Of a stretch of DNA of 64,000 nt, positions 26,971 through 37,252 are shown piece after piece; the stretch's first letter is position 1, and each line of letters opens with the position of its first letter. The stretch is taken from contig NZ_BBUY01000002.1 of the NCBI RefSeq assembly GCF_001590865.1, positions 491,713-555,712 on the forward strand, read 5' to 3'. Position numbers and translations under genes: made by a program. The notes beneath the pieces are model-generated. The model did no database searches, was not told the DNA's origin, and was given only the letters and a program-made list of their open reading frames with translations. Origin of the DNA: Streptomyces sp. NBRC 110611. Its GTDB lineage: Bacteria; Actinomycetota; Actinomycetes; Streptomycetales; Streptomycetaceae.

Positions 26971-27444
26971 TCAGATGACCACTTCGACGCTCTCGCCCGG
27001 AGGCTCCCCCGAGACGCGCTCGGTCTCCAGCGCGCTCTGCAGAATGACCACCGCGGCGGCCTGGTCGACCACCGAACGGCCCTTCTTGCTGCGCACTCCG
27101 GAGGCCCGCAGGCCGTGGGTCGCGGTGACCGTCGACATCCGCTCGTCGACCAGCCGGACCCCTACGGGTGAGATGTTCCTCGCCAGTTCCTGGGCGAAGG
27201 CCCGGGCCTTGGCCGCGGCCGGCCCCTCTCCCCCACGGAGGGAGCGGGGCAGGCCGACCACGACTTCGAGCGGCTCGTACTCCTCGACGATCGCCTTGAG
27301 CCGGCGGTGAGCTGACGGGACGTCACGTCCCGGGACGGTCTCGACGGGGGTGGCGAGGATCCCGTCGGGGTCGCACGAGGCGACCCCGATCCGGGCGTCC
27401 CCGACATCCACCGCGATGCGCCGGCCGCGTCGCATCTCACTCAC
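26971..27444 (-). CDS. ruvX: RuvX/YqgF, Holliday-junction-resolvase-fold pre-16S rRNA nuclease
   Basis: RNase-H-fold nuclease implicated in 16S rRNA 5' maturation. About 157 residues. RIAVDVGDARIGVASCDPDG holds the first catalytic Asp, VVVGLPRSLRG the Glu-equivalent strand, and VRLVDERMSTVTA and SVVDQAAAVVILQ the remaining catalytic residues. The start could be GTG 27444, used here because it sits 4 bases past the alaS stop, or ATG 27435, which has GGTGAG just upstream. It follows alaS, as in many bacteria. Confidence 0.92.
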   Translation of the reverse strand: MSEMRRGRRIAVDVGDARIGVASCDPDGILATPVETVPGRDVPSAHRRLKAIVEEYEPLEVVVGLPRSLRGGEGPAAAKARAFAQELARNISPVGVRLVDERMSTVTATHGLRASGVRSKKGRSVVDQAAAVVILQSALETERVSGEPPGESVEVVI

Positions 27445-27448
27445 CGCT

Positions 27449-30118
27449 TCAGACCGCCTCGGCCACCAGGCGCTCGACAGCCTCGATGGCCTCGGGCACC
27501 GCGGCCGGGTTCTGGCCGCCGCCCTGGGCGACGTCCGGCTTGCCGCCGCCACCGCCGCCGAGCGTCTTGGCCGCCGTACGGACCAGGTCTCCGGCCTTGA
27601 TGCCGCGTTCGCGGGCGGCCTCGTTGGTGGCGATGACGGTCACCGGGCGGCCGTTGGCGACCGAGAAGAGCGCCACCACGGCGGGGCGGCCGCCCTGGAT
27701 CCGGCCGCGGACGTCGAGGACGAGCTTGCGCAGGTCGTCGGCGGAGGTGCCGTCCGGGACCTGGCCGGAGGCCAGCGCCACGCCACGCACGTCCTTGGCG
27801 CCCTCGGCGAGCCCGGCGGCGGCCTGGAGCACCTTCTCGGCGCGGAACTTCTCGATCTCCTTCTCGGCGTCCTTCAGCTTGCCGAGCATCGCGGAGACCT
27901 TCTCCGGCAGCTCCTCCGGGCGGCCCTTGAGCAGCTCCTGGAGCTGGGCGACGACCGTGTGCTCCTTGGCGAGGAAGCCGTACGCGTCGACCCCGACCAG
28001 GGCCTCGATACGGCGCACGCCCGAGCCGATGGAGGACTCGCCGAGCAGCTTCACCAGGCCCAGCTGGGCGGTGTTGTGCACATGCGTACCGCCGCAGAGC
28101 TCCTTGGAGAAGTCACCGATGGTGACGACCCGCACCCGGTCGCCGTACTTCTCGCCGAACTCGGCGATGGCGCCCTGCTTCTTGGCCTCGTCGAGGCTCA
28201 TGACCTCGGCCTGGACGTCCAGGTCGCGGGCGAGCACCTCGTTGATCTTCTGCTCGACGTCGGTCATGACCGTCTGCGGTACGGCGGACGGGGAGCCGAA
28301 GTCGAAGCGGAAGCGGCCGGGCTGGTTCTCCGAACCGGCCTGGGCGGCGGTCGGGCCGAGAGCGTCGCGCAGCGCCTGGTGCGTGAGGTGGGTGGCCGAG
28401 TGGGCGCGGGCGATGGCCTTGCGGCGGCGCACGTCGATCGAGGCGTGCGCGGCGGCGCCCACGGTGACCTCGCCGACCTGGACGACGCCCTTGTGCACGT
28501 ACACGCCCGGGACCGGCTTCTGGCAGTCGCGGACCTCGACGACGGCTCCGGAGTCCAGCCTGATCCGGCCGGTGTCGCCGATCTGGCCGCCGCCCTCGGC
28601 GTAGAACGGGGTGCGGTCGAGGACGATCTCGACCTCGTCGCCCTCGGAGGCCGCGGGCGCGGACCCGCCGTTGACGAGGATGCCCACGACGCGGGACTCG
28701 CCCTCGGTCCGGGCGTAGCCGATGAAGTCGGTCGCGCCGGAGGCGTCGGCGATCTCGCGGTAGGCGCCGAGGTCGGCGTGGCCGGTCTTCTTGGCCAGGG
28801 AGTCGGCCTTGGCGCGCTCGCGCTGCTCCGTCATCAGCCGGCGGAAGCCCGACTCGTCCACCGACAGGCCCTGCTCGGCGGCCATTTCGAGGGTGAGGTC
28901 GATCGGGAAGCCCCAGGTGTCGTGGAGCAGGAAGGCCTTGTCGCCGGCGAGGACCGTGCCACCGGCGGCCTTGGTCTCCGTGACCGCGGTGTCGAGGATG
29001 GTGGTGCCGGCCTTGAGCGTCTTGAGGAAGGCGGCCTCCTCGGCGAGGGCGACCGTCTCGATGCGGCTGCGGTCCGCCAGCAGTTCGGGGTACTGCTGGC
29101 CCATGGTCCGGATGACCACGTCGAGCAGCTCGCCGACGACCGGGCCGGTGGCGCCGAGCAGCCGCATGTTGCGGATGGCGCGGCGCATGATGCGGCGCAG
29201 GACGTAGCCGCGGCCCTCGTTGCCGGGGGTGACGCCGTCGCCGATGAGCATCGTCGAGGTACGGAGGTGGTCGGCGACCACGCGCAGCGAGACGTCGGAG
29301 TCGGCGTCGGCGCCGTAGCGGACGCCGGTGAGCTCGGTGGCCTTGTCGATGACGACGCGGAGGGTGTCCGTCTCGTACATGTTCCGGACACCCTGGAGGA
29401 TCATCGCCAGGCGCTCCAGGCCGAGGCCGGTGTCGATGTTCTTGCTGGGCAGCTCGCCGAGGATCTCGAAGTCCTCCTTGCCGGTGCCCGCACCGCGCTC
29501 GTACTGCATGAAGACCAGGTTCCAGATCTCCACGTACCGCTCGTCGTTGACGGCCGGGCCGCCCTCGACGCCGAACTCGGGGCCGCGGTCGTAGTTGATC
29601 TCGGAGCACGGGCCGCAGGGGCCCGGGACGCCCATGGACCAGTAGTTCTCCTTCTTGCCCAGGCGCTGGATGCGCTCCTTGGGCACGCCGACGACCTCGT
29701 GCCAGATGCGCTCGGCCTCGTCGTCGTCGAGGTAGACGGTGATCCACAGGCGCTCGGGGTCGAGGCCGTAGCCGCCGTCGTCCTGCGAGCTGGTCAGCAG
29801 CTCCCAGGCGTGCTTGATGGCGCCTTCCTTGAAGTAGTCGCCGAAGGAGAAGTTGCCGCACATCTGGAAGAACGTGCCGTGCCGGGTGGTCTTGCCGACC
29901 TCTTCGATGTCCGGTGTACGGACGCACTTCTGGACGCTGGTGGCCGTCTTGTAGGGCGGCTTGACCTCGCCGAGGAAGTACGGCTTGAAGGGGACCATGC
30001 CCGCGTTGACGAGCAGCAGCGTCGGGTCGTCCGCGATGAGCGACGCCGACGGCACGACGGTGTGCCCGCGCTCCTCGAAGAAGCGCAGCCAGCGGCGGCG
30101 GATTTCAGCCGACTCCAT
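27449..30118 (-). CDS. alaS: Alanyl-tRNA synthetase
   Basis: Charges tRNA-Ala and edits mischarged Ser/Gly. The 889-residue protein begins [19 protein letters not shown] and has class-II motifs ([33 protein letters not shown]). The editing domain zinc ligands are in [11 protein letters not shown] and [13 protein letters not shown]. The C-terminal Gly-rich segment [15 protein letters not shown] belongs to the C-Ala domain. It overlaps the upstream small membrane-protein gene by one base (TGATG) and lies 4 bases before ruvX. Confidence 0.98.
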   Translation of the reverse strand: MESAEIRRRWLRFFEERGHTVVPSASLIADDPTLLLVNAGMVPFKPYFLGEVKPPYKTATSVQKCVRTPDIEEVGKTTRHGTFFQMCGNFSFGDYFKEGAIKHAWELLTSSQDDGGYGLDPERLWITVYLDDDEAERIWHEVVGVPKERIQRLGKKENYWSMGVPGPCGPCSEINYDRGPEFGVEGGPAVNDERYVEIWNLVFMQYERGAGTGKEDFEILGELPSKNIDTGLGLERLAMILQGVRNMYETDTLRVVIDKATELTGVRYGADADSDVSLRVVADHLRTSTMLIGDGVTPGNEGRGYVLRRIMRRAIRNMRLLGATGPVVGELLDVVIRTMGQQYPELLADRSRIETVALAEEAAFLKTLKAGTTILDTAVTETKAAGGTVLAGDKAFLLHDTWGFPIDLTLEMAAEQGLSVDESGFRRLMTEQRERAKADSLAKKTGHADLGAYREIADASGATDFIGYARTEGESRVVGILVNGGSAPAASEGDEVEIVLDRTPFYAEGGGQIGDTGRIRLDSGAVVEVRDCQKPVPGVYVHKGVVQVGEVTVGAAAHASIDVRRRKAIARAHSATHLTHQALRDALGPTAAQAGSENQPGRFRFDFGSPSAVPQTVMTDVEQKINEVLARDLDVQAEVMSLDEAKKQGAIAEFGEKYGDRVRVVTIGDFSKELCGGTHVHNTAQLGLVKLLGESSIGSGVRRIEALVGVDAYGFLAKEHTVVAQLQELLKGRPEELPEKVSAMLGKLKDAEKEIEKFRAEKVLQAAAGLAEGAKDVRGVALASGQVPDGTSADDLRKLVLDVRGRIQGGRPAVVALFSVANGRPVTVIATNEAARERGIKAGDLVRTAAKTLGGGGGGKPDVAQGGGQNPAAVPEAIEAVERLVAEAV

Positions 30119-30480
30119 CAGTGGTCCTCTTTTCCAGTCGGTCCGGCCGGACCGTCCGATCCGGTCAGGCCGTTCGGTCCGGTTCTTCTCGTGCTTCGGT
30201 TCTGCGGTTCGAGCACCGCGCGGCGCGGCGCGGGCAGCCGGCGCACCTCGTCCGGCGCAGCCAGCCCGAGGGCGTCGTGCAGCTGCTCTTCACGGTCCGC
30301 CATTCCGGTCCGTACGTCCAATGCAAATTGGCGCAGCCGGTTGCCGGTCTCGACGGCCTTCTCCGCCGCCTGGGCGGCGAGGCTGTCGGGCTGCAGCTTG
30401 CGCAGCTTTTGGTGGACCTTGTTGGTGGCCCACACCCCGGCGGCGGCGCCGGTGGTGAACCAGAATGCGCGGCGGAACAT
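30118..30480 (-). CDS. Small conserved actinobacterial protein (DUF6167-like)
   Basis: 120 residues. A short N-terminal hydrophobic helix ([14 protein letters not shown], about 6-20) suggests membrane association. A helical charged middle follows, then a Gly/Pro/Thr-rich tail with [16 protein letters not shown]. It is coupled to alaS by a one-base stop/start overlap and follows the DUF948-like gene by 8 bases. This trio before alaS is a conserved Streptomyces arrangement. Function is unknown; the family name is my best recollection and should be checked by profile search. Confidence 0.75.
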   Translation of the reverse strand: MFRRAFWFTTGAAAGVWATNKVHQKLRKLQPDSLAAQAAEKAVETGNRLRQFALDVRTGMADREEQLHDALGLAAPDEVRRLPAPRRAVLEPQNRSTRRTGPNGLTGSDGPAGPTGKEDH

Positions 30481-30488
30481 CGCGGTGA

Positions 30489-30923
30489 TCAGTCCTTGGA
30501 GCGGCGGTTGCGGCGCCCGCCGCGGCGGGCGCCGGGCAGGGTACGGCCGACGACGACGGTGTGCTTCGGCCCCGGTTCGCCCTTCTTGCCGATCGCGCGG
30601 CGCACGCCGTAGCCGAACGCGGCCACCTTGACCAGCGGTCCGCCGAAGGCGGAGGAGACGGTCGAGGAGAGCGCGGAGGCATTGGCGGTGACCTCCTGCA
30701 CATCGGCGGCGATGGCGTCGACGCGGGCGAGCTGGGTGTGCGCGGAGCGGACCGTCGCGGAGGCGTCGGAGAGCAGCGGCACGGCCTGCTCGGACACCTC
30801 GGCCACCAGCTTCGTGGTCGCCTTCAGCGTCTGCGCGAGCCTCACCAGCACAAGGGCGAGGAACGATACGAGAATCGCCCAGAAGACGGCCACGAGGATC
30901 CCGGCCACCTCTCCACCGGACAC
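30489..30923 (-). CDS. DUF948-family membrane protein
   Basis: 144 residues. An N-terminal transmembrane helix (about 8-28, ILVAVFWAILVSFLALVLVRLA) is followed by a long amphipathic coiled-coil helix (about 30-95) and a basic tail (GARRGGRRNRRSKD). This is the DUF948 layout, resembling the membrane-tethered YtxG-type proteins. The start at GTG 30923 has AGGTG upstream, and the transmembrane helix follows directly. An upstream extension in frame lacks conservation. First gene of the unit leading to alaS. Confidence 0.8.
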   Translation of the reverse strand: MSGGEVAGILVAVFWAILVSFLALVLVRLAQTLKATTKLVAEVSEQAVPLLSDASATVRSAHTQLARVDAIAADVQEVTANASALSSTVSSAFGGPLVKVAAFGYGVRRAIGKKGEPGPKHTVVVGRTLPGARRGGRRNRRSKD

Positions 30924-31166
30924 GATGGCACCTACCCCTTGACTGGTCTGGCTGCTCTGCTCTGATCTGCTCTCGTCCTGCTCGGACGGCAACCTTGACC
31001 TTATCGCGCCGTGACTGTCCGTCCGTACCCCGTTCCCGGTGCCGGCCTCATGCGCGGTGCGGGAGCGGCCCGGGGACGGCCGGTACGGGCACGAGCAGGC
31101 CCGCCGTCTCCCCACCGCGAACGGTGGGGAGACGGCGGGCCGGGGTGGTGCTGCGCCTGCTGGTGA
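30924..31166. other. Gene-free gap between rpsD and the DUF948 gene
   Basis: A 243-bp gap. It contains the rpsD terminator (31098-31141) and presumably the promoter of the DUF948-DUF6167-alaS unit, which I could not place. Confidence 0.5.
31098..31141 (-). terminator. Terminator downstream of rpsD
   Basis: A perfect 20-bp stem closed by a CGAA tetraloop, starting 25 bases after the rpsD stop. It is one of the strongest hairpins in the window. Confidence 0.9.
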
Positions 31167-31778
31167 TCAGCGGGCGTAGTACTCGACGACGAGCTGCTCG
31201 TCGCAGATCACCGGGATCTCCTTGCGGTTCGGGTCCCGGTCGAGGCGGAACGCCAGAGCCTGCAGGTTGACCTCCAGGTAGCGGGGGGTCTCGCCGTCGG
31301 GGGCGTAGCCGCCCTCACGCGCGACCTGGAAGGGGTGCTTCTCGCGGCTGCGCTCGCGGACCATCACGACATCGCCGGGACGGACGCGGAAGGACGGCTT
31401 GTCGACCTTGCGGTCGTTGACCGCGATGTGGCCGTGGACGACCATCTGGCGGGCCTGGTAGATGGTCCGGGCGATGCCCGAACGCAGGACGAGCGCGTCC
31501 AGACGGCGCTCAAGCTCGACGATCAGGGCCTCGCCCGTCTTGCCTTCGACCTTCCGAGCGCGGTCGTAGGCACGGGCCATCTGGCGCTCGCTGATGTCGT
31601 ACTGAGCGCGCAGACGCTGCTTCTCCAGCAGACGGACCTTGTAGTCACTGTTCTGCTTGCGGCCACGGCCGTGCTCGCCGGGCGGGTAGGGGCGGGCCTC
31701 GAAGTACTTGACGGCCTTGGGCGTCAGCGCGATGCCGAGCGCACGGGACTTCTTGACCTTGGGGCGCGACTGGTTCAC
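31167..31778 (-). CDS. rpsD: 30S ribosomal protein S4, zinc-free type
   Basis: Primary 16S rRNA-binding protein. The 203-residue sequence has the S4 RNA-binding domain ([29 protein letters not shown], then [19 protein letters not shown]). The N-terminal region that holds a four-Cys zinc site in C+ paralogues is Cys-free here, making this the zinc-independent (C-) form. It starts at GTG 31778 with GGAGG 10 bases upstream. It stands alone, divergent from the DUF2470 gene. An iron-box-like palindrome lies 22-40 bases upstream of its start codon. Confidence 0.97.
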   Translation of the reverse strand: MNQSRPKVKKSRALGIALTPKAVKYFEARPYPPGEHGRGRKQNSDYKVRLLEKQRLRAQYDISERQMARAYDRARKVEGKTGEALIVELERRLDALVLRSGIARTIYQARQMVVHGHIAVNDRKVDKPSFRVRPGDVVMVRERSREKHPFQVAREGGYAPDGETPRYLEVNLQALAFRLDRDPNRKEIPVICDEQLVVEYYAR

Positions 31779-31800
31779 GTGGAACGTTCCTCCATGTAAG

Positions 31801-31819
31801 TTAGGTGAGGCTTACCTTA
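31801..31819 (+). promoter_or_regulatory. Iron-box-like palindrome (DmdR/IdeR family operator)
   Basis: TTAGGTGAGGCTTACCTTA matches the Streptomyces/mycobacterial iron-box consensus TTAGGTTAGGCTAACCTAA at 16 of 19 positions and is itself a near-palindrome. It lies 15 bp before the ATG of the DUF2470 gene, with that gene's ribosome-binding site (GAGGAGA) directly after. This is the spacing expected for iron-dependent repression. It is also within the rpsD 5' region on the other strand. Confidence 0.78.
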
Positions 31820-31834
31820 GCGCGAGGAGAACGC

Positions 31835-32755
31835 ATGTTTCGACCTGGGATCCCCCTGCCCGGTGCTGGTCAGAGCACCGAAGCGGGTCAGCCGCGTCCC
31901 AAGGAAAACGCCCAGCGGCCCAGTGCCGCCGAGCGCGTACGAACCCTCGTCGAGTCCCATGGTATGGCGTCCCTGAACCTGCCCGGAATCGAGGACCCCG
32001 ACGAGACGGGGCTCTCGGCACCCGTCTGCCGGACCGTCACACCCGACGGAGACGTGCTGTTGCTGGTTCCTGGGGACTCCGCGGCCGCCCGGGCGGCCGC
32101 CTACGCCCAGGATGACGACCTCACCGCCGTGATGGAAATCACGGACGTCGCGCCGGTTTCGGTGCCCCATCGCATCCGCGGACGGGCCTGGGTGGCCGGC
32201 TGGCTGACCCCCGTACGCAACGAGCAGCGCGCCCAGGCGGCGATGCTGCTCGCCGAGCGGCACCCCGTGGGCGAGCTGCTCGGCATCGGCGAGGCGCTCC
32301 AGCCGGAGCCGGGCACCGGGCCGTGCGGGCGGGCCGCCTGGATGATGCTGCGCCTGGAGGTCGGCGAGGGCGCGGTCGACGACCTGTGGGGCGCCGAGGC
32401 CGTCGAGCCGGACGCCTTCGCCGCCGCGGCCCCCGACCCGCTGGTGGCCCACGAGGCGGAGCTGCTCCAGCATCTGGACGCGGCGCACAGCGAGCAGGTG
32501 CGCGGGCTGTGCGCCCTGCTGGGCGAGCGCGGTCGGCTCTGCGGGCTGCGCGACCGCGCCGTGCCGGTGGCCCTGGACCGCTTCGGCCTGCGCGTGCGCT
32601 TCGTCCCGGGGTCCGGGGAGCGTGCCCCGGGAGACCACGGCACCGACGCCCGCAGACAGACCTTCGACGCCCGCTTCGACTTCCCCGAGCCCGTGGGGGA
32701 CGTGGCGGAGCTGCGGCGGGCGATGCATGTGCTGTTCGAGGCGGCGGACGGCTAG
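31835..32755 (+). CDS. DUF2470-domain protein, probably iron/haem-related
   Basis: 306 residues. The central region (about 50-170, MASLNLPGIEDPDETGLSAPVCRTVTPDG, VSVPHRIRGRAWVAGWL) resembles a split-barrel flavin/haem-binding fold. The C-terminal part (about 205-305, LVAHEAELLQHLDAAHSEQV, LDRFGLRVRF, ARFDFPEPV) is a DUF2470 domain, the module found at the end of HugZ-type haem-utilisation proteins. I chose ATG 31835 with GAGGAGA 5 bases upstream; a GTG at 31805 would lie inside the iron box. The operator suggests iron-regulated expression. The function is inferred. Confidence 0.8.
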   Translation: MFRPGIPLPGAGQSTEAGQPRPKENAQRPSAAERVRTLVESHGMASLNLPGIEDPDETGLSAPVCRTVTPDGDVLLLVPGDSAAARAAAYAQDDDLTAVMEITDVAPVSVPHRIRGRAWVAGWLTPVRNEQRAQAAMLLAERHPVGELLGIGEALQPEPGTGPCGRAAWMMLRLEVGEGAVDDLWGAEAVEPDAFAAAAPDPLVAHEAELLQHLDAAHSEQVRGLCALLGERGRLCGLRDRAVPVALDRFGLRVRFVPGSGERAPGDHGTDARRQTFDARFDFPEPVGDVAELRRAMHVLFEAADG

Positions 32756-32784
32756 GGCCTGTCCGATGGGTCCGCGTGGGCCCG

Positions 32785-34161
32785 CTACTCCGCAGCGGCC
32801 TCGCCGGAGGCGCCGCGCAGCCGGGCGCGCACCCGCTCGACGACCTCGGCGTACCTCGCCTCGGCGCCGTAGCGGGTGGGGGTGTAGTACTGCCTGCCGT
32901 GCAGCGCGTCCGGGGCGTACTGCTGGGCCGCGATGCCGCCGGGCAGGTCGTGCGGATACAGATAGCCCTGGGCGTGGCCGAGCTTCTTGGCTCCCTGGTA
33001 GTGGCCGTCGCGCAGATGCGGCGGGACCGGTCCGGCGAGCCCCTTGCGGACGTCCTCCAGCGCGGCGCCGATGGCCGTGGTGGCGGAGTTGGACTTGGGC
33101 GCGAGGGCCAGCGCGATGGTGGCGTGGCTGAGGGTGAGGGCCGCCTCCGGGAAGCCGATCAGCGCGACGGCCTGGGCAGCCGCCACCGCCGTCGGCAGGG
33201 CCGTCGGATCGGCCAGGCCGATGTCCTCGCTCGCCGAGATCATCAGCCGGCGGGCGATGAACCTCGGATCCTCCCCCGCCTCGATCATGCGCGCGAGGTA
33301 GTGCAGCGCGGCATCGACGTCCGAGCCGCGGATGGACTTGATCAGCGCGCTGGCGACGTCGTAGTGCTGGTCGCCGCTGCGGTCGTACTTCACCGCGGCC
33401 CGGTCGACGGACTCCTCCAGCGTCGCCAGGGTGATCTCCTTCTCCCCCTTGGCTATCGCCGACCCGGCCCCGGCCTCCAGGGCCGTGAGCGCGCGCCGGG
33501 CGTCACCGCCGGCGATCCGGAGCAGATGCGCCTCGGCGTCCTCGGGGAGGGTGACCGCCCCGGCCAGCCCGCGGGCGTCCGTGAGCGCACGGCGCAGCAG
33601 ACCGCGCAGGTCGTCGTCCGTGAGCGGTTCGAGGGTGAGCAGCAGTGAGCGGGAGAGCAGCGGGGAGATCACCGAGAAGTACGGGTTCTCGGTCGTCGCG
33701 GCGATCAGGGTGACCCAGCGGTTCTCCACGGCGGGCAGCAGGGAGTCCTGCTGCGCCTTGCTGAAGCGGTGGATCTCGTCGAGGAAGAGGACGGTCTCCT
33801 TGCCGAAGCCGCCGGAGGCCCGCCGGGCGCCGTCGATGACCGCGCGGACCTCTTTGACCCCGGCGGTGATCGCCGAGAGCTCGACGAAGCGCTTGTTCGT
33901 CGCCTGGCTGACGACGTACGCGAGGGTCGTCTTGCCGATGCCGGGCGGCCCCCACAGGAACACCGAGGACGGCCCCGCCGGCCCTCCCGCGCCCTCCCCC
34001 ACCAGACGCCGCAGCGGCGAGCCGGGCTTGAGCAGATGCTGCTGGCCCACGACTTCGTCGAGGGTGCGCGGACGCATCCGCACGGCGAGCGGGGACCCCA
34101 CGGGGTCCTTCTCCTGGCGGTCTTCGGCAGCGGCGGTGAACAGGTCGGGTTCCACGATCAC
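32785..34161 (-). CDS. rarA: Replication-associated recombination protein A (RarA/MgsA)
   Basis: AAA+ ATPase acting at stalled replication forks, related to clamp loaders. The 458-residue protein has [16 protein letters not shown], Walker [15 protein letters not shown], Walker [17 protein letters not shown], and sensor-1 LIAATTENP. The C-terminal tetramerisation domain follows, with [16 protein letters not shown] and [11 protein letters not shown]. The start is GTG 34161 (VIVEPDLF). It is convergent with the DUF2470 gene, with only 29 bp between stops and no hairpin there. Confidence 0.95.
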   Translation of the reverse strand: MIVEPDLFTAAAEDRQEKDPVGSPLAVRMRPRTLDEVVGQQHLLKPGSPLRRLVGEGAGGPAGPSSVFLWGPPGIGKTTLAYVVSQATNKRFVELSAITAGVKEVRAVIDGARRASGGFGKETVLFLDEIHRFSKAQQDSLLPAVENRWVTLIAATTENPYFSVISPLLSRSLLLTLEPLTDDDLRGLLRRALTDARGLAGAVTLPEDAEAHLLRIAGGDARRALTALEAGAGSAIAKGEKEITLATLEESVDRAAVKYDRSGDQHYDVASALIKSIRGSDVDAALHYLARMIEAGEDPRFIARRLMISASEDIGLADPTALPTAVAAAQAVALIGFPEAALTLSHATIALALAPKSNSATTAIGAALEDVRKGLAGPVPPHLRDGHYQGAKKLGHAQGYLYPHDLPGGIAAQQYAPDALHGRQYYTPTRYGAEARYAEVVERVRARLRGASGEAAAE

Positions 34162-34184
34162 GAGCCTATGCCACCCCACTGACA

Positions 34185-34216
34185 ACGCCCCCGGCCACCG
34201 CGGTGACCAGGGGCGT
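34185..34216 (-). terminator. Palindromic terminator between VKOR and rarA
   Basis: A 16-base arm pairs with its neighbour, two G-U wobbles included, centred at 34200/34201. It lies 62 bases after the VKOR stop and just before rarA. Confidence 0.6.
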
Positions 34217-34278
34217 CGGAAGACCTCGGGAGTCCGGCCGCCGGGCGGCGGTGCCGGGCCTCCGGACCGCACGGGGCC

Positions 34279-34923
34279 TCAGAGCAGCGTGCTCCAGTAC
34301 GTCGACCACCACCGGGTGAGGATCAGCAGCGCGATCACGCCGTACCAGAGCACCGGCACGACCCAGTGGAACTCCAGCACGGCCGTCCGCAGCCCCGCGG
34401 GGGACGGGATGATGCCGTGCTTGATGTTGTGCACGGTGGTGTACCAGAACATCAGGATCGTGACGCACCAGGTCAGCGTGCACCACAGGCACAGCGCGTT
34501 GATCTCGTACAGCGACTGGCTCATCAGCCACATGCAGAACACCGAGGCGAGGCCGGTGCCGATGTTCAGCCCGATCCAGTACCAGCCGCGGAATCGGGCA
34601 CCCGCCAGCAGGGCGACACCGATCGCGATGACCACGCCGAAGCCGACCAGCCCCGCCATCGGATTGGGGAAGCCGAAGACCTCCGCCTGCTTGCTCTGCA
34701 TGACGCTGCCGCAGGAGATGATCGGGTTGAAGCTGCAGGCCGGCTTGAAGTTCGGGTCCTTCAGCAGCTCGATCTTGTCCAGCGTGATGACCCAGGACGC
34801 CAGCGCGCCGAGCGCACCCGTGATCACCAGGAGCAGAGCGAAGCCGCGGCCCGCGCCGATGGTGCCCGCGCCGCCCGCCTGCTCGTCATCGAGGGACACG
34901 TCGTCAACCGCTGTCGTCGTCAT
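34279..34923 (-). CDS. Vitamin K epoxide reductase (VKOR) family membrane protein
   Basis: 214 residues with about five transmembrane helices. Bacterial VKOR re-oxidises DsbA-like thiol oxidases using quinone. The active-site CLWC motif lies in the fourth helix (INALCLWCTLTWCVT). The outer loop Cys pair is in CSFNPIISCGSVMQSK, which also carries the conserved Ser. I chose ATG 34923 (TTTAVDDVSL), since an upstream frame has no conservation. No DsbA gene is adjacent, so the partner is elsewhere. Confidence 0.92.
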   Translation of the reverse strand: MTTTAVDDVSLDDEQAGGAGTIGAGRGFALLLVITGALGALASWVITLDKIELLKDPNFKPACSFNPIISCGSVMQSKQAEVFGFPNPMAGLVGFGVVIAIGVALLAGARFRGWYWIGLNIGTGLASVFCMWLMSQSLYEINALCLWCTLTWCVTILMFWYTTVHNIKHGIIPSPAGLRTAVLEFHWVVPVLWYGVIALLILTRWWSTYWSTLL

Positions 34924-35085
34924 GAGCCGTTCCGTCGGTCGGTGGGAGATGAAGCCGGGCGCGCCCGCGGGATGGCGAGCGCGCCCTTCATTGTGCCCCA
35001 ACTCCCCGTCCGGCCTCCGTTCGCTGCGCATAAGGACAGGCGACCGAAGCGGGGGAATCCCCGTGCCGCCCGTTGACGGCGGCCC

Positions 35086-36348
35086 TCAGCCCAGCCGCCG
35101 CCGGACCTCGTCGGCGACCGCGTCCACCGCGACCGGGGTCTGTTCGCCGCTCTCCAGGTCCTTGACCTGGACGACGCCCTCGGCCAGGTCCCGCTCACCG
35201 GCCACCACGGCGAGCCGCGCACCGGAGCGGTTGGCGGACTTCATGGCGTTCTTCAGCCCCTTGCCGCCGTAGGCGAAGTCGGTGGCGACACCGGACCGGC
35301 GCAGCTCGGTGACCACGCCGAACAGCACCCGGCGGGCCTCCTCGCCCAGCGGGACCGCGTACACGGCGGTGGTGGCCGGCAGGTCGAGCGTGATGCCCTC
35401 CGCCTCCAGCGCCAGCACCGTGCGGTCGACGCCCAGCGCCCAGCCCACGGACGGCAGCGCGGGGCCGCCGATCATCTCCGAGAGGCCGTCGTAGCGGCCG
35501 CCGCCGCCCACCGCGGACTGCGAGCCGAGACCGTCGTGGACGAACTCGAAGGTGGTGCGGGTGTAGTAGTCCAGGCCGCGGACCAGCTTCTCGTCGTCCT
35601 CGAAGGCCACGCCCGCCGCGGTCAGCAGCTCGCGCACCTGCTCGTGGTACGCCTTGCAGGCCTCGCAGAGGTAGTCGCGCAGCTTCGGCGCGCCGATGAG
35701 CTGCTCCTGGACCGACTCGCGCTTGTCGTCCAGGACCCGCAGCGGGTTGATCTCGATCCGGCGGCGGGTGTCCTCGTCCAGCTCCAGCCCGCGCAGGAAG
35801 TCCTGGAGCGCGGCCCGGTAGACGGGGCGGCACTCCTTGTCGCCCAGGGAGTTCAGCAGGATGCGGAAGTCGCTGAGCCCCAGCGAGCGGTAGGCCTGGT
35901 CGGCCAGGATGATCAGCTCGGCGTCCAGCGCCGGGTCCTCGGAGCCGATGGCCTCGGCGCCCACCTGGGAGAAGTGGCGGTAGCGGCCCTTCTGCGGACG
36001 CTCGTAGCGGTAGTACGAGCCCGAGTACCAGAGCTTGACCGGGAGGTTGCCGGCCTTGTGGAGGTTGGCCTCCAGTGCGGCGCGCAGGACGGACGCGGTG
36101 CCCTCGGGGCGCAGCGCCAGCCGGTCGCCGCCCTTGGTCTCGAAGGCGTACATCTCCTTGGTCACGATGTCGGTGGACTCACCGACACCGCGCGCGAACA
36201 GCTCGACGTTCTCGAAGCCGGGCGTCTCGATGTAGCCGTACCCGGAGTTCTTCAGCGGCGCGGCGATCGCCTCGCGCACCGCGAGGTAGGTGGCCGACTG
36301 CGGCGGGGTCAGGTCGTACGTGCCCTTGGGGGCCTTGAAGGTGCTCAC
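35086..36348 (-). CDS. hisS: Histidyl-tRNA synthetase
   Basis: Charges tRNA-His. The 420-residue class-II enzyme has [19 protein letters not shown], motif 2 in [25 protein letters not shown], the histidine A motif [12 protein letters not shown], and GGGRYDGL. The C-terminal anticodon domain ends [12 protein letters not shown]. It starts at ATG 36348, 12 bases after the MBL-fold gene, with which it is probably co-transcribed, the same pairing seen in mycobacteria. Confidence 0.97.
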   Translation of the reverse strand: MSTFKAPKGTYDLTPPQSATYLAVREAIAAPLKNSGYGYIETPGFENVELFARGVGESTDIVTKEMYAFETKGGDRLALRPEGTASVLRAALEANLHKAGNLPVKLWYSGSYYRYERPQKGRYRHFSQVGAEAIGSEDPALDAELIILADQAYRSLGLSDFRILLNSLGDKECRPVYRAALQDFLRGLELDEDTRRRIEINPLRVLDDKRESVQEQLIGAPKLRDYLCEACKAYHEQVRELLTAAGVAFEDDEKLVRGLDYYTRTTFEFVHDGLGSQSAVGGGGRYDGLSEMIGGPALPSVGWALGVDRTVLALEAEGITLDLPATTAVYAVPLGEEARRVLFGVVTELRRSGVATDFAYGGKGLKNAMKSANRSGARLAVVAGERDLAEGVVQVKDLESGEQTPVAVDAVADEVRRRLG

Positions 36349-36360
36349 GGAAGCTTCTCG

Positions 36361-37074
36361 TCACATTCCTCGTCGTGGAGCGGCACTGAAGCCGTCTCCG
36401 AGGCCGGCGGCCACCTCCCGCAGGAAGGGGTTGGTGGCGCGCTCGCGGCCGATGGTGGTCTGGGGGCCGTGGCCGGAGAGGACCACGGTCGAGTCGTCCA
36501 GCGGGAGGCATACGCGCTCCAGCGACCGGAGGATCTCGGCGTGGTCACCGCCGGGCAGGTCGGTGCGTCCGATGGAGCCGGCGAACAGCAGGTCGCCCGA
36601 GAAGAAAACGGGCGGAATGTCCGCCTGCTCGGGCATCCGGAACGTCACCGACCCCTTGGTATGGCCCGGTGCGTGCGCGACGGAGAACTCCATCCCGGCG
36701 AGTTCCAGGGCGGTGCCGTCGCTCAGCTCCTTGACGTCGTCCGGCTCCCCCACCGTCAGTTCGCCCATGAGCTGCTGCCCGATGGAGCGGCCGAGGGCCC
36801 GCTCCGGGTCGCTCATCATGTAGCGGTCCTCGGGGTGGATCCAGGCCGGTACGTCGTGTGCGCCGCACACCGGCACGACCGAGGCGACATGGTCGATATG
36901 ACCATGTGTGAGGACGACCGCGACGGGCTTGAGCCGATGCTTCCTGACCGCGTCCTCGACTCCCTGGGCCGCCTGGTGGCCCGGGTCGATGATGACGCAC
37001 TCCTCGCCGGCGGCGGGGGCAACCAGGTAGCAGTTGGTGCCCCAGGCCCCGGCGGGGAACCCGGCAATCAGCAC
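36361..37074 (-). CDS. MBL-fold metal hydrolase (glyoxalase-II-like)
   Basis: 237 residues of metallo-beta-lactamase fold. Zinc ligands are in VLTHGHIDHVASV (HxHxDH), APGHTKGS, FSGDLLFAG and LSGHGPQT. The layout matches hydroxyacylglutathione-hydrolase-like proteins. Actinomycetes use mycothiol rather than glutathione, so the natural substrate is probably another thioester. It lies just upstream of hisS and divergent from the PPIase gene. Confidence 0.88.
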   Translation of the reverse strand: MLIAGFPAGAWGTNCYLVAPAAGEECVIIDPGHQAAQGVEDAVRKHRLKPVAVVLTHGHIDHVASVVPVCGAHDVPAWIHPEDRYMMSDPERALGRSIGQQLMGELTVGEPDDVKELSDGTALELAGMEFSVAHAPGHTKGSVTFRMPEQADIPPVFFSGDLLFAGSIGRTDLPGGDHAEILRSLERVCLPLDDSTVVLSGHGPQTTIGRERATNPFLREVAAGLGDGFSAAPRRGM

Positions 37075-37252
37075 GTTCGTCCTTAAAGGTCGGTGTGGAG
37101 GGTCGGTCCGCGGGACCGCTCCCGGACATCGCAGCAGCTCCAGAGCCTACCGGCGGGACTCCCCGCAGGGCGAACCCGTATCGGGTGACCGTATACGGTA
37201 CGCCCACGGTGACAGCGACGGACGAACGGACGATCGGACAAGGAGACGACCG

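Noticed and set aside
24971..27310. A 779-codon plus-strand frame opposite mltG with runs of Leu/Val
   Set aside because: Hydrophobic runs arise from the reverse complement of the Gln/Pro/Tyr-rich mltG tail; not a membrane protein.
27350..30631. A 1093-codon plus-strand open frame opposite alaS
   Set aside because: Antisense shadow of alaS; the real strand shows complete synthetase motifs.
31805..31834. Upstream GTG start for the DUF2470 gene
   Set aside because: It lies inside the iron box and lacks a ribosome-binding site; ATG 31835 has GAGGAGA at good spacing.
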